From positions 1 through 44,043 of the forward strand of contig DBNK01000026.1 of assembly GCA_002298335.1 (NCBI GenBank): a stretch of 44,043 bases of DNA. Reading direction: 5' to 3'. The notes under the pieces are model-generated. The model saw nothing but the letters and a program-made list of their open reading frames with translations, was not told the DNA's origin and ran no database searches. The position numbers and the translations under genes are program-made. The first letter of the stretch is position 1, and every line of letters starts with the position of its first letter. This stretch comes from Thalassolituus sp. UBA674 (GTDB lineage: Bacteria > Pseudomonadota > Gammaproteobacteria > Pseudomonadales > Oceanobacteraceae). Positions 34,521 to 42,273 of the stretch are shown in pieces.

Positions 34521-34923
34521 CAGCAGCTCCTTTTTTTACAACCTGACGGACCTGTCACAAGAGGTATCAGGCAAGGTTTTCAGCCTTCCTTATACCATTT
34601 TCTGATCAGATTTATCCCCAAGCGGGAAAGTGTCAGAAAATCAACACTTTAGACTGTCAGCTTAATGACATATTTATGACTCCTGCTGTGCACAGCTTTG
34701 ATGCACGATGTTTGTCCTTGAATATAAAGATTTTTTTGCGCCGTCGGGTGACTGGCGATGAAATAACCAATTCGCAGTAAATATAACAAAAACGGGGAAT
34801 CCGGAGCGTTTCCGCCAGTTAATTCACAGAGTTATCCACAGAAATCTTGGAAAAGATTTTTCTTGCGGAATCAAAGTTCTGTGCTACGGCTTCAGGCCTG
34901 TTCAGGCTGTCCTGTTTCCGGGA
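34521..34923. other. AT-rich intergenic region with DnaA-box-like sites
   Basis: This stretch between the small membrane protein and the rpsF promoter has no convincing gene. It contains a perfect DnaA-type box TTATCCACA (34832-34840), a second TTATCCCCA (34612-34620) in the same orientation and a 12-bp palindrome GCTGTGCACAGC (34685-34696). A 7-bp hairpin AAATCTT-GGAA-AAGATTT (34842-34859) followed by T residues could act as a weak terminator. Confidence 0.5.
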
Positions 34924-34952
34924 TTGATCACAGGTCGGCGATCCGCTAGAAT
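34924..34952 (+). promoter_or_regulatory. Sigma-70 promoter of the rpsF operon
   Basis: TTGATC (34924-34929) and TAGAAT (34947-34952) are 17 bases apart. The bases directly after the -10 are GCGCGCCC, a GC-rich discriminator of the kind that makes ribosomal-protein promoters sensitive to ppGpp. Transcription should start near 34959, giving a leader of about 95 bases. Confidence 0.75.
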
Positions 34953-34962
34953 GCGCGCCCTT

Positions 34963-35030
34963 CACTTTTGTGTCTGGTCAAAATTCAGACGCAAAGTGGA
35001 CTCCTTGCCTTACCGGATGGGCCGGAAGGC
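34963..35030 (+). promoter_or_regulatory. Structured rpsF leader, candidate S6:S18 autoregulatory RNA
   Basis: Two hairpins fill the leader between the promoter and the rpsF ribosome-binding site. The first (34963-34998) pairs CACTTT and GTGTCTG with CAGACGC and AAAGTG, with one bulge. The second (35007-35030) is GCCTT-A-CCGG / CCGG-AAGGC with loop ATGGG and a bulged A. Leaders of this operon in many bacteria bind the S6:S18 complex through a CCG-containing hairpin; the second hairpin is a reasonable candidate. The match to the known motif is from memory and not tested. Confidence 0.5.
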
Positions 35031-35053
35031 TGATAACCCATAAGGAGCTGACA

Positions 35054-35485
35054 ATGCGTCACTACGAAATCGTATTCCTTGTACACCCTGATCAGAGTGA
35101 ACAGGTTCCTGCGATGGTTGAGCGTTACACCAACACCATCGAAAGCACTGGCGGTAAAATCCACCGTTTTGAAGACTGGGGCCGTCGTCACCTGGCTTAC
35201 CCGATCAACGATGTGCACAAGGCTCACTACATCCTGATGAACGTTGAAGCGACTCAGGAAGCCCTCGACGAACTGACCACCAACTTCCGTTACAACGATG
35301 CCATTCTGCGTAACATGGTGATCCGTCGTGATGAAGCCGTTACTGATATGTCTCCGATCAAAGCTGCTGAAAGCCGCGAAGACCGCCGTCGTGCGGAACG
35401 CGCTGAAGCCAGCAACCGCGATAACAACGAAGACAACAACGATTCTGATGCAGAAGAAACTGCAGAAGAAGATAACGCTGAATAA
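35054..35485 (+). CDS. rpsF: 30S ribosomal protein S6
   Basis: The ATG at 35054 follows TAAGGAG. The 143-residue product begins RHYEIVFLVHPDQSEQVPAM and contains IHRFEDWGRRHLAYPI and FRYNDAILRNMVIRRDEAVT, diagnostic for S6, which binds 16S rRNA together with S18. A longer acidic tail (about 45 residues, ending EETAEEDNAE) follows the core, comparable to the glutamate tail of the Escherichia coli protein. The frame stays open upstream through the leader hairpins, which are not coding. Gene order is rpsF-rpsR-rplI without priB. Confidence 0.97.
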   Translation: MRHYEIVFLVHPDQSEQVPAMVERYTNTIESTGGKIHRFEDWGRRHLAYPINDVHKAHYILMNVEATQEALDELTTNFRYNDAILRNMVIRRDEAVTDMSPIKAAESREDRRRAERAEASNRDNNEDNNDSDAEETAEEDNAE

Positions 35486-35497
35486 GGGGATTGAGTC

Positions 35498-35728
35498 ATG
35501 GCACGTTTTTTCCGTCGTCGTAAGTTCTGCCGTTTCACTGCTGAAGGCGTTTCCGAGATCGATTACAAAGATCTGGATACCCTGAAAGCCTACATCACTG
35601 AAACCGGTAAGATCGTACCAAGCCGTATCACTGGTACCCGCGCTAAATACCAGCGTCAGCTGTCTACTGCGATCAAGCGCGCGCGCTACATCGCTCTGCT
35701 GCCTTACACAGACCAGCACGACAACTGA
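35498..35728 (+). CDS. rpsR: 30S ribosomal protein S18
   Basis: This 76-residue basic protein (ARFFRRRKFCRFTAEGVSEIDYKD, IVPSRITGTRAKYQRQL, RARYIALLPYTDQH) is a full-length S18. It lies 12 bases after rpsF; in Escherichia coli priB sits in this gap, and here there is no room for it. Two hairpins separate it from rplI. Confidence 0.98.
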   Translation: MARFFRRRKFCRFTAEGVSEIDYKDLDTLKAYITETGKIVPSRITGTRAKYQRQLSTAIKRARYIALLPYTDQHDN

Positions 35729-35735
35729 GTACCTT

Positions 35736-35785
35736 CCCGGTCTGCCGGGATAAGACAATGAGGTACCGGAACTGATACCGGTACC
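35736..35785 (+). other. Two hairpins between rpsR and rplI
   Basis: CCCGG-TCTG-CCGGG (35736-35749) is followed by an 8-bp perfect stem GGTACCGG / CCGGTACC with loop AACTGATA (35762-35785). Neither has a T tract. They may be processing or attenuation points that set the ratio of L9 to S6/S18, in a 145-base gap that is long for this operon. Confidence 0.5.
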
Positions 35786-35873
35786 GCATTACTAATTTTC
35801 GTAGCGTTGTGGCTCTGCCCGCGTGACAAAAAGACACGGTGCTTTTGCAGGCACCCTGTAATGAGGAATTATC

Positions 35874-36320
35874 ATGCAAATTATTCTGCTGGAAAAAGTG
35901 GCTAACCTGGGTTCACTGGGTGAACAGGTCACTGTCCGTCCTGGCTACGCACGTAACTACCTGTTCCCACAGGGCAAAGCTGTTCCTGCGACCAAAGCCA
36001 ACGTTGAACAGTTCGAAGCACGTCGCGCCGAACTGGAAGCTCAGGCTGCTACCAACCTGTCTGCCGCTGAAGCCCGTAAAGAACAGATCGATTCTGCTGA
36101 ACTGTCTGTGGCTGTTAAAGCCGGTGACGAAGGCAAGCTGTTCGGTTCACTGGGTAACCGCGACATCGCTGACCTGGCCACTGCGGCAGGCATCGAGCTG
36201 GCTAAATCTGAAGTACGTCTGCCTGAAGGTCCTATCCGTCAGGTCGGTGAGTACGAGATCGCTATCCAGCTGCACGCTGAAGTTGAAGCGGTTCTGAAAC
36301 TGCACGTTGTTGCTGAATAA
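35874..36320 (+). CDS. rplI: 50S ribosomal protein L9
   Basis: This 148-residue protein shows the L9 N-terminal rRNA-binding domain MQIILLEKVANLGSLGEQVTVRPGYARNYLFP, a long connecting helix and the C-terminal domain (GKLFGSLGNRDIADLATAAG). AGGAATT precedes the ATG. It ends the ribosomal part of the operon, before a strong terminator. Confidence 0.98.
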   Translation: MQIILLEKVANLGSLGEQVTVRPGYARNYLFPQGKAVPATKANVEQFEARRAELEAQAATNLSAAEARKEQIDSAELSVAVKAGDEGKLFGSLGNRDIADLATAAGIELAKSEVRLPEGPIRQVGEYEIAIQLHAEVEAVLKLHVVAE

Positions 36321-36338
36321 GCTCTGACCTGTTAAAAG

Positions 36339-36373
36339 AAGCACTATCGGCCGCGGCTGATAGTGCTTTTTTT
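36339..36373 (+). terminator. Rho-independent terminator between rplI and dnaB
   Basis: A 10-bp stem AAGCACTATC / GATAGTGCTT, extended inward by GCC/GGC, is followed by seven T residues. It lies 18 bases after the rplI stop and just before dnaB, so dnaB is partly insulated from ribosomal transcription. Confidence 0.93.
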
Positions 36374-36386
36374 ATGATTTGAGATT

Positions 36387-37775
36387 ATGAGCGACGACTA
36401 CAGCCCGAACGCCGGTCAGGATGCCATCAGCAGCCGCGTGCCTCCCCACTCCACCGAGGCAGAACAGTCTGTGCTCGGCGCACTCATGCTGGATGAACAG
36501 GCCTGGGACGACGTTTCGCAGAACACCCGCGATACCGACTTTTACCGTCACAACCACCGTCTGATTTTCCGTGCCATCGCTCACCTGATCGCGCAGGAAC
36601 AGCCCGTTGACGTAGTCACCGTGGCGGAAGAACTGGAAGAGCGCGGCCAGCTCGACAGCATTGGCGGCGCCTCTTATCTGAGCCGTCTGGTGGACATGAC
36701 GCCGTCCATCGAGAACTGCGGCGCCTACGCCACCATTGTTACCGAGCGTGCCCAGCAGCGCCGCCTGATCGAGGCCGCCGGTGAGATCATTGAAAAGGCT
36801 TATGAGCCCGGTGGTGATGACACCCTGACCCTGCTCTCCGATGCGGAAAAAGCTATTGCTCAGATTGCCGAAGGCAACCGCGCTGACGGTGGTCCGGTAC
36901 AGGTGGGGCCGATTCTGAAAAGCACGCTGAACCAGCTCGATGAGATGTTCAGCAACCCGGAAGGCCTGACCGGGGTCACAACCGGCTTCAAAGAAGTGGA
37001 TAACCGCACCTCGGGTCTGCAGAAGGCCGATCTGGTGATCATCGCCGGTCGTCCATCGATGGGTAAAACCACCTACGCCATGAACCTGGTGGAGAACGCC
37101 CTGATCGCCACCAAACGCCCCTGTCTTGTGTTCAGTCTGGAAATGCCCTCGGAATCCATCGTCATGCGTATGCTGTCGTCCATCGGCCGCATCGATCAGA
37201 CGCGCATCCGCTCCGGCAAGCTCATTGATGAAGACTGGCCCAAGCTGTCTGCTGCCGTGAACATGCTCAAGGACCTGCCGCTTTACATCGATGACACGGC
37301 CGCTCTGACACCGCAGGAGATGCGTGCCCGGGCACGTAAGGTCTACCGCGAGAACAACAACGATCTGGCCCTGATCATGGTCGACTACCTGCAGCTGATG
37401 CGGGTATCCGGGCCTTCCGAAGGCCGTACCCAGGAGATTTCTGAAATCTCGCGGACGCTGAAAGTCATCGCCAAAGAATTCAACTGTCCCATGGTCGCCC
37501 TGTCACAGCTTAACCGCTCGCTTGAGCAGCGCCCCAACAAGCGCCCGGTGAATTCCGACCTGCGGGAATCCGGCGCCATCGAGCAGGACGCCGACATCAT
37601 TCAGTTCATTTACCGTGATGAAGTCTACAACGAAGACTCGCCGGACAAAGGCATCGCCGAAATCATCACAGGTAAACACCGTAACGGCCCTATCGGTACC
37701 GACCGGCTGGCCTTTATTGGCAAATACACCCGCTTTGAAAACCTCGCTCACGCCTACGAAGGCCCTGACGAATAA
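36387..37775 (+). CDS. dnaB: Replicative DNA helicase DnaB
   Basis: This 462-residue helicase has the N-terminal DnaG-binding domain (PPHSTEAEQSVLGALMLDEQAWDDV) and a RecA-type motor with Walker A GRPSMGKTT near residue 220, Walker B in LIMVDYLQLM and the SQLNRSLEQRPNKRPVNSDL arginine-finger region. It unwinds the replication fork as a hexamer. No intein is present. Candidate loader genes (lambda-P-like and DnaT-like) lie about 1.4 kb downstream on the other strand. Confidence 0.98.
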   Translation: MSDDYSPNAGQDAISSRVPPHSTEAEQSVLGALMLDEQAWDDVSQNTRDTDFYRHNHRLIFRAIAHLIAQEQPVDVVTVAEELEERGQLDSIGGASYLSRLVDMTPSIENCGAYATIVTERAQQRRLIEAAGEIIEKAYEPGGDDTLTLLSDAEKAIAQIAEGNRADGGPVQVGPILKSTLNQLDEMFSNPEGLTGVTTGFKEVDNRTSGLQKADLVIIAGRPSMGKTTYAMNLVENALIATKRPCLVFSLEMPSESIVMRMLSSIGRIDQTRIRSGKLIDEDWPKLSAAVNMLKDLPLYIDDTAALTPQEMRARARKVYRENNNDLALIMVDYLQLMRVSGPSEGRTQEISEISRTLKVIAKEFNCPMVALSQLNRSLEQRPNKRPVNSDLRESGAIEQDADIIQFIYRDEVYNEDSPDKGIAEIITGKHRNGPIGTDRLAFIGKYTRFENLAHAYEGPDE

Positions 37776-37821
37776 CAGGCCTGCTTAAGCCACACAGCGA
37801 CACAAAGACAACGAGACGCCC

Positions 37822-38430
37822 ATGCGATTTACCCCCGAGCTGCCGTTTGACGGCGGCCGCCTCAAACCTCTGCAGAGCGAAGACACAGCGGCCCTGTTTG
37901 CCCTGTATCAGCAGCCGGAACTCCCCGGCCAGAAGCCTCTGCAGGACGAGTCTCAGATCGGTCGTCTGATCGACCTCAGCGTGCAGATGGCGGCGACTCA
38001 GCGCGGCATCATGTGGGCCATTGAGAGTGACGGCGAAGTCTGCGGCATTCTCAGTGGCTTCGACTGGCAGGCCTCGCAGCTGCGCATCATGCTGCGCGCC
38101 GACGGACTGCCTGTACTCAGTGATGAGCATCGCGCCGCTGCCATTAAAGCCGCGGTGGACTTCCTGATTGAAAAGTATCACCTGCGCAACTTCGGTTATC
38201 AGTGGGTCTCTGGCCAGAATGAGAGTATCCCTGGCCTGCTCGGCACACTCGGCTTTGAACGCTGCGCGGTGCTGCGTGACGCCTGGCGCACCGGTGATCG
38301 TGAATTCGCCGACATCCACCAGTTTCATTTCATCTCCACGGCTGAAAAGCCTCAGCCAAAGAAACTGGGTGATGACGATAACCCGGGCCAGAACCTCGAC
38401 CGCGACGTGAATCACGGAGGCACCCATTGA
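37822..38430 (+). CDS. GNAT family N-acetyltransferase (RimJ/RimL-like)
   Basis: This 202-residue protein has a GNAT layout: GRLKPLQSEDTAALFALYQ at the start, a strand pattern IMWAIESDGEVCGILSG, and a C-terminal ESIPGLLGTLGFERCAVLRDAWRTG typical of the RimJ/RimL group. The substrate is unknown. A polar tail of about 30 residues (KPQPKKLGDDDNPGQN) follows the fold. The stop overlaps the next start by four bases, so the two acetyltransferase-like proteins may work together. Confidence 0.8.
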   Translation: MRFTPELPFDGGRLKPLQSEDTAALFALYQQPELPGQKPLQDESQIGRLIDLSVQMAATQRGIMWAIESDGEVCGILSGFDWQASQLRIMLRADGLPVLSDEHRAAAIKAAVDFLIEKYHLRNFGYQWVSGQNESIPGLLGTLGFERCAVLRDAWRTGDREFADIHQFHFISTAEKPQPKKLGDDDNPGQNLDRDVNHGGTH

Positions 38431-38954
38431 ACTGGAATTTTTCCACTGGCGTGTTTCAGTGCCGCCTGCCCGTCGCCGGAGACGACAACAACGCCCTGCT
38501 CAGTCTGCTGGGTAAACAGAATCAGCTGAACCATATCCCGCGTCTGGCGCTGGAAAACATGGATCAGGTTGAAGACGAACTGCGCCGCATGGTCATGCGC
38601 TTTGAAAACCGCGAAGCGGCATTCTGGCTGATTGAAGGCCAGTACGATCAGCAGGTGTTTGCCCGTATCAGTATTCAGAAGATCAACTGGATGATGCTCT
38701 CGGCGCAACTGCAGTGGGAGCTGACACCGGAATGCACACTGGACACCCTGCAGGCGGTGTTACCCGACCTGCTCAGTTTTATTTTCACAGAACTCGGTCT
38801 GCACCGTCTGGAACTGCGACTGGTTAAAGGCAGCCTGTATGAAGGCTGGCCGGAGCAGCTCGGCTTCAGTGCCGAAGGTGTACTGCCGCAGCAGCAGGAA
38901 TTTGAAGGTAAGGATGTGGATCTGGCGGTGTATTCGCGACTGGCGACAGACTGA
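38427..38954 (+). CDS. GNAT-like protein, TTG start
   Basis: A TTG at 38427, seven bases after GGAGG and overlapping the upstream stop as TTGA, begins a 175-residue protein. The middle and C-terminal parts follow the GNAT pattern (AAFWLIEGQYDQQVFARISI, LPDLLSFIFTELGLHRLELRLVKGSLYEGWPEQLGFSAEGVL), but the acetyl-CoA-binding loop is poorly kept, so it may be a diverged or non-catalytic partner of the preceding enzyme. It is convergent with the CPXCG gene after 21 bases. Confidence 0.75.
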   Translation: MNWNFSTGVFQCRLPVAGDDNNALLSLLGKQNQLNHIPRLALENMDQVEDELRRMVMRFENREAAFWLIEGQYDQQVFARISIQKINWMMLSAQLQWELTPECTLDTLQAVLPDLLSFIFTELGLHRLELRLVKGSLYEGWPEQLGFSAEGVLPQQQEFEGKDVDLAVYSRLATD

Positions 38955-38975
38955 GTCCCTCCGACAGCTTCAGGT

Positions 38976-39170
38976 TCAGACCTCGTTTTCGTCCTGAACC
39001 TGAACACTGGCGTCGTCCTCTGACCAGACGTCGACAAGAAAACGGATCGGCCGGCAGCAGATCTGGCAGTCTTCGATGTATTCCTGCTCCGGCACGGAAG
39101 GGTCAATCAGTACCGTCTGCGGCTCAGCGCAGTAAGGGCAATGAATGGTCTTTTCGATCAGCCCGGACAC
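38976..39170 (-). CDS. CPXCG-motif cysteine-rich small protein
   Basis: This 64-residue protein contains CPYC and CQICC, two Cys pairs that should bind one zinc ion, as in the CPXCG-motif family of unknown function. It starts with GTG directly after the stop of the lambda-P-like gene (TGA then GTG) and so is the last gene of that operon. An acidic tail (EDDASVQVQDENEV) follows. Confidence 0.85.
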   Translation of the reverse strand: MSGLIEKTIHCPYCAEPQTVLIDPSVPEQEYIEDCQICCRPIRFLVDVWSEDDASVQVQDENEV

Positions 39171-39824
39171 TCAGCCTTCCAACTGCTTCAGCAGGTCGCT
39201 CATGCGCTTATGCTGCTCTTCTTTCGGAGCCACCACGCCGACGGTTTCCGGCAGTGCCTGAGGCACTTCGATCTCAAGCGACTCACCGTCCTGCAGGCGC
39301 TTGAGCAGGATATCGTAATTACGCTGGAACACGGGGAAGGCTTTCTCTTCCACCTCGTTGGCGAGAAAAAACCAGTCGCTGGCAAGGCCGGCGTAATACA
39401 CCGCCGGGTGGCTCCACTGGTATTCCTTTTTCGGTGACGGCGCCCGGCAGGCTTCCATGTAGGCCGCATGTGGCGTCGGTACACCCAGCACTTCGGAACG
39501 GTCACAGCGACGCAGCACTTCGTGCACACTGGGCAGCCAGCTGCTTTCTTTCACCGCTTTTTCTGCCGCACGCATAATCACATCACCCCGGTATTCCACC
39601 AGCATGCGCGACCACAGGCGCTTGGCCATGATCAGGGTGTCGTGATCCGGGAAGGCTTTGAGAAACTGGTTGTGGTAGTTAAAGCGGAACAGTTCGAAGA
39701 TCTGGTTGATCGCTTCTTTCTGCTCAACCGTCGCTTCAGCCGGTGAATTACCAGCTGGTGTCTCTGAGCCGGTGGACGCTTGCCTGAGCTGTTGCGTAAC
39801 CCGGTTGATCAGCTTGTTCTCCAC
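39171..39824 (-). CDS. Lambda replication protein P-like helicase loader
   Basis: This 217-residue protein starts at a GTG with AGGAG seven bases upstream. Its body follows the phage lambda P pattern: INQIFELFRFNYHNQFLKAFPD, MAKRLWSRMLVEY, SWLPSVHEVLRRCDRSE and YQWSHPAVYYAGLASDWFFL align in order with P segments such as FLPSPGQFVAWCREE and YPWKSNAHYWLVTNLY (comparison from memory). Lambda P binds and loads DnaB. No other phage genes are nearby, so it appears to be a domesticated chromosomal gene. Its first 77 bases lie inside the 3' end of the DnaT-like gene. Confidence 0.8.
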   Translation of the reverse strand: MENKLINRVTQQLRQASTGSETPAGNSPAEATVEQKEAINQIFELFRFNYHNQFLKAFPDHDTLIMAKRLWSRMLVEYRGDVIMRAAEKAVKESSWLPSVHEVLRRCDRSEVLGVPTPHAAYMEACRAPSPKKEYQWSHPAVYYAGLASDWFFLANEVEEKAFPVFQRNYDILLKRLQDGESLEIEVPQALPETVGVVAPKEEQHKRMSDLLKQLEG

Positions 39825-40881
39825 GACGGTCTCCTGTTGTGTTCTGAGTGGTGTTCTGGGCCAGACGACGCGCCCACTGTTGTTTCACGTACTGTAGGAA
39901 ACGGCTGTTCCAGCTGTTGTGCACCTGATTGGAATCGCGCCAGTACAGAACAAACTCAGGTACCAGCTGACGTGCGAAGTCTTCCGGAATATGCGCCATC
40001 TGCAGGATATCAAAACAGTCTCCGGCAGGCTGCCAGTCATCGCTGATGCGTGCCGGTATGGGCGAATGCTCAACCGCTGAGGTATAGCGCACCCACTGCT
40101 GACGTACGTGCTGGATGAATTTGGAGTTCCAGGTCTTATGCACTTCACCCCGCTCAGCCCAGTAGAGTATGAACTCAGCCACGGCGTCGCTGGTGAACTG
40201 CGGATCAATACCGGCATTTTTCAGGATCTGGCAGGCATCTTCACTGGGTTCCCAGTCATGGGGAATCGGATGCGGCTCAGCCACCACCGGGTTAAATGCC
40301 GTGCGTTCAGCACGCTCGCGTAGCTTGCCGGCATCATTCTGGGCAAACACCCACTGCTTCTTCACATGGCGGAAGAAACGGCTGTTCCAGTCATTGCGGT
40401 TGGTGCCCTGCTCCTGCCCCTGCAGGGCAAAGGCATCCAGCTGGGCACAGCTGAACGAACGCGGAATACCATGCTGCTCCAGACGCTGCAGACTCTCTTC
40501 CGAGGGTTTCCACTGCACCGGCATGGGCTGCGGACGGTTTGCGGGGGCCTGAGAAGGGGATTCCGGAGCACGGCTCACTGTACGCTCAGACAATTGCTCA
40601 AAGCTGTACACCAGACCCGCAGCCTGAGGAAATTCCGCGCCGTGCAGAAACAACAGCCCCTTATCCGCCAGACTGCGCAGCAGGCGGCGCAGCGTCGCGT
40701 CATCCCAGAAGGGCAGCTGGCGGCGCAGGGTATCAATGGCAAGACGGGCGTGAGGCTGACTCTGCAGGCGTGCAGCGTCATTCAGAACGGTCAGCAATAC
40801 TGCCTCTTCCAAACCAATGGTCGCCGCCAGGGTTGCCGACAGACTGATAGTGTGATCATTGAGCAGCGGATGGCTGGGCAT
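39748..40881 (-). CDS. DnaT-like primosomal protein with three tandem DnaT DNA-binding domains
   Basis: From the ATG at 40881 the protein has 377 residues. Residues 10-100 form a helical, winged-helix-like domain (TIGLEEAVLLTVLNDAARLQ, DDATLRRLLRSLADKGLLFLH). Three copies of the DnaT ssDNA-binding domain follow, near 122-180, 206-266 and 280-340. Each runs from W(K/E/Q)P to WNS(R/K)F(F/I/L)..(H/Y)V(K/R)(K/Q)QW. Ordinary DnaT has one such domain. A role in primosome assembly with the overlapping lambda-P-like protein and DnaB is inferred. The frame stays open upstream to 41052, through the start of alr on the other strand, but those codons are unlikely to be used. Confidence 0.85.
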   Translation of the reverse strand: MPSHPLLNDHTISLSATLAATIGLEEAVLLTVLNDAARLQSQPHARLAIDTLRRQLPFWDDATLRRLLRSLADKGLLFLHGAEFPQAAGLVYSFEQLSERTVSRAPESPSQAPANRPQPMPVQWKPSEESLQRLEQHGIPRSFSCAQLDAFALQGQEQGTNRNDWNSRFFRHVKKQWVFAQNDAGKLRERAERTAFNPVVAEPHPIPHDWEPSEDACQILKNAGIDPQFTSDAVAEFILYWAERGEVHKTWNSKFIQHVRQQWVRYTSAVEHSPIPARISDDWQPAGDCFDILQMAHIPEDFARQLVPEFVLYWRDSNQVHNSWNSRFLQYVKQQWARRLAQNTTQNTTGDRRGEQADQPGYATAQASVHRLRDTSW

Positions 40882-41002
40882 GCATGGCTTCCGGGCATTT
40901 TGGCTGACATAATGCAGCTGACTGAATACTGATAGTAACCGGATGCAGGATGACTGTCCGGCCTGATATTGTAACGACTTTCTCAGGAAGCTTTCCACGC
41001 CT

Positions 41003-42073
41003 ATGACCCGCGCTGCCCGAGCCCTGCTCAAATGTTCCAACCTGAGGCACAACTACCGCATTGCACGCCGCTCGGCTCCCGGTAAAGCCTGGGCTGTGAT
41101 CAAGGCCAATGCTTATGGCCATGGCATTCTGGCCTGTGCCAAGGCGCTGGCGGCAGAAGCCGATGGTTTTGCGGTGGCCTGTGTGGATGAAGCCCTGGTG
41201 TTGCGTGAAGCTGGGATTGAACACCCCCTGCTGGTACTGGAAGGCGCCTTTGACAGCCATGAGTGGGAACTGGCTTCACACCATGACCTGCGCCTTGCCG
41301 TGCACCATCCTCAGCAGCTGAAAGACAGCCGGGATGCCAGACTGGACAATCCGGTCAAGGTCTGGCTGAAGATCAATTCCGGCATGAACCGGCTCGGTGT
41401 ACGCCTGCCGGATGCCCCGGAAATGATCGCCCGCATCCACAATGATGCCAACCTGCAACTGGAACAGGTGATGAGCCACTACGCCAGTGCGGATGAAAGC
41501 GATACCTCGTTTTACCTGCAACAGCAGAAGCTGATGATGCAGTACCAGTGGCCGGTGCCGGTGAGCATCAGCAACAGTGCCGGTATCCTGCGCGGCGGAG
41601 CCGACGGCGAAACCGCCATCCGCCCGGGCATTATGCTTTACGGCAGCTCACCCTTCAGTGATAAAAGCGCAGCAGAGCTGGACCTTAAGCCCGTTATGAT
41701 GCTGCAGTCGGCACTGATCAGTACCCACAAGGTACCGGCCGGTGAAACCGTCGGCTATGCCCGCGCCTGGACCGCGCCACGCGACAGTATTATCGGTGTG
41801 GTCGCCATCGGCTACGGTGATGGCTATCCGCGTCATGCGCCGGAAGGCACGCCGGTGAACGTCGCCGGTCAGACCTGCCCTCTGGTGGGCCGGGTCTCCA
41901 TGGATATGATCACCGTCGACATTACCGACGCCCCGCAGGCCGTCATCGGCTCTCCGGTGGAACTCTGGGGTGAACTGGTGGACATAGATGACGTGGCCCG
42001 CCGGAGTGGCACCATCAGCTATGAGCTTTACTGCCGCCTGACGCCGCGGGTACCACGCATCAACTTCCAGTAA
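41003..42073 (+). CDS. alr: Alanine racemase
   Basis: This 356-residue PLP enzyme interconverts L- and D-alanine for peptidoglycan. The PLP lysine is Lys34 in AVIKANAYGHG; further motifs are KINSGMNRLGV, SISNSAGIL, RPGIMLYGSSPF, ETVGYARAW, AIGYGDGYPR and the GRVSMDMITVD strand near the active site. It is downstream of dnaB, as in many gammaproteobacteria, but about 3.2 kb of other genes have come between them. It is divergent from the DnaT-like gene by about 120 bases. Confidence 0.97.
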   Translation: MTRAARALLKCSNLRHNYRIARRSAPGKAWAVIKANAYGHGILACAKALAAEADGFAVACVDEALVLREAGIEHPLLVLEGAFDSHEWELASHHDLRLAVHHPQQLKDSRDARLDNPVKVWLKINSGMNRLGVRLPDAPEMIARIHNDANLQLEQVMSHYASADESDTSFYLQQQKLMMQYQWPVPVSISNSAGILRGGADGETAIRPGIMLYGSSPFSDKSAAELDLKPVMMLQSALISTHKVPAGETVGYARAWTAPRDSIIGVVAIGYGDGYPRHAPEGTPVNVAGQTCPLVGRVSMDMITVDITDAPQAVIGSPVELWGELVDIDDVARRSGTISYELYCRLTPRVPRINFQ

Positions 42074-42081
42074 CGGCACCC

Positions 42082-42163
42082 GGTACCTGCCAGTACCAAC
42101 ACTCTGTTCCGGTCACATGGCTTATCCGGCTGACACTCTGAGCATATAGTCAGCTGTCATGTG
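42082..42163. other. Hairpin and nested inverted repeats between alr and the patatin gene
   Basis: A small hairpin GGTAC-CTGCCA-GTACC (42082-42097) follows alr. Further on, CACATG (42114-42119) pairs with CATGTG (42158-42163) and, inside it, GCTGAC (42129-42134) pairs with GTCAGC (42149-42154). The nested arrangement could be a leader structure or paired operator half-sites for the patatin gene. No T tract is present. Confidence 0.35.
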
Positions 42164-42273
42164 CCCGGCTTCCGTTACAGTAAGCAGAACCATTATCCGA
42201 TCAGATGAGGCACCGCATTACCTGGAACCTGTTTCAGGATTGTGCTGACAGTTTCACCCCAGGGAGGTGAAGA

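Noticed and set aside
34521..34923. Replication origin
   Set aside because: Only two DnaA-type boxes and no cluster or neighbouring dnaA/gidA/rpmH genes.
39171..40881. Prophage remnant because of the lambda-P-like and DnaT-like genes
   Set aside because: No integrase, structural, lysis or repressor genes are present; flanking genes are core chromosome and composition looks normal.
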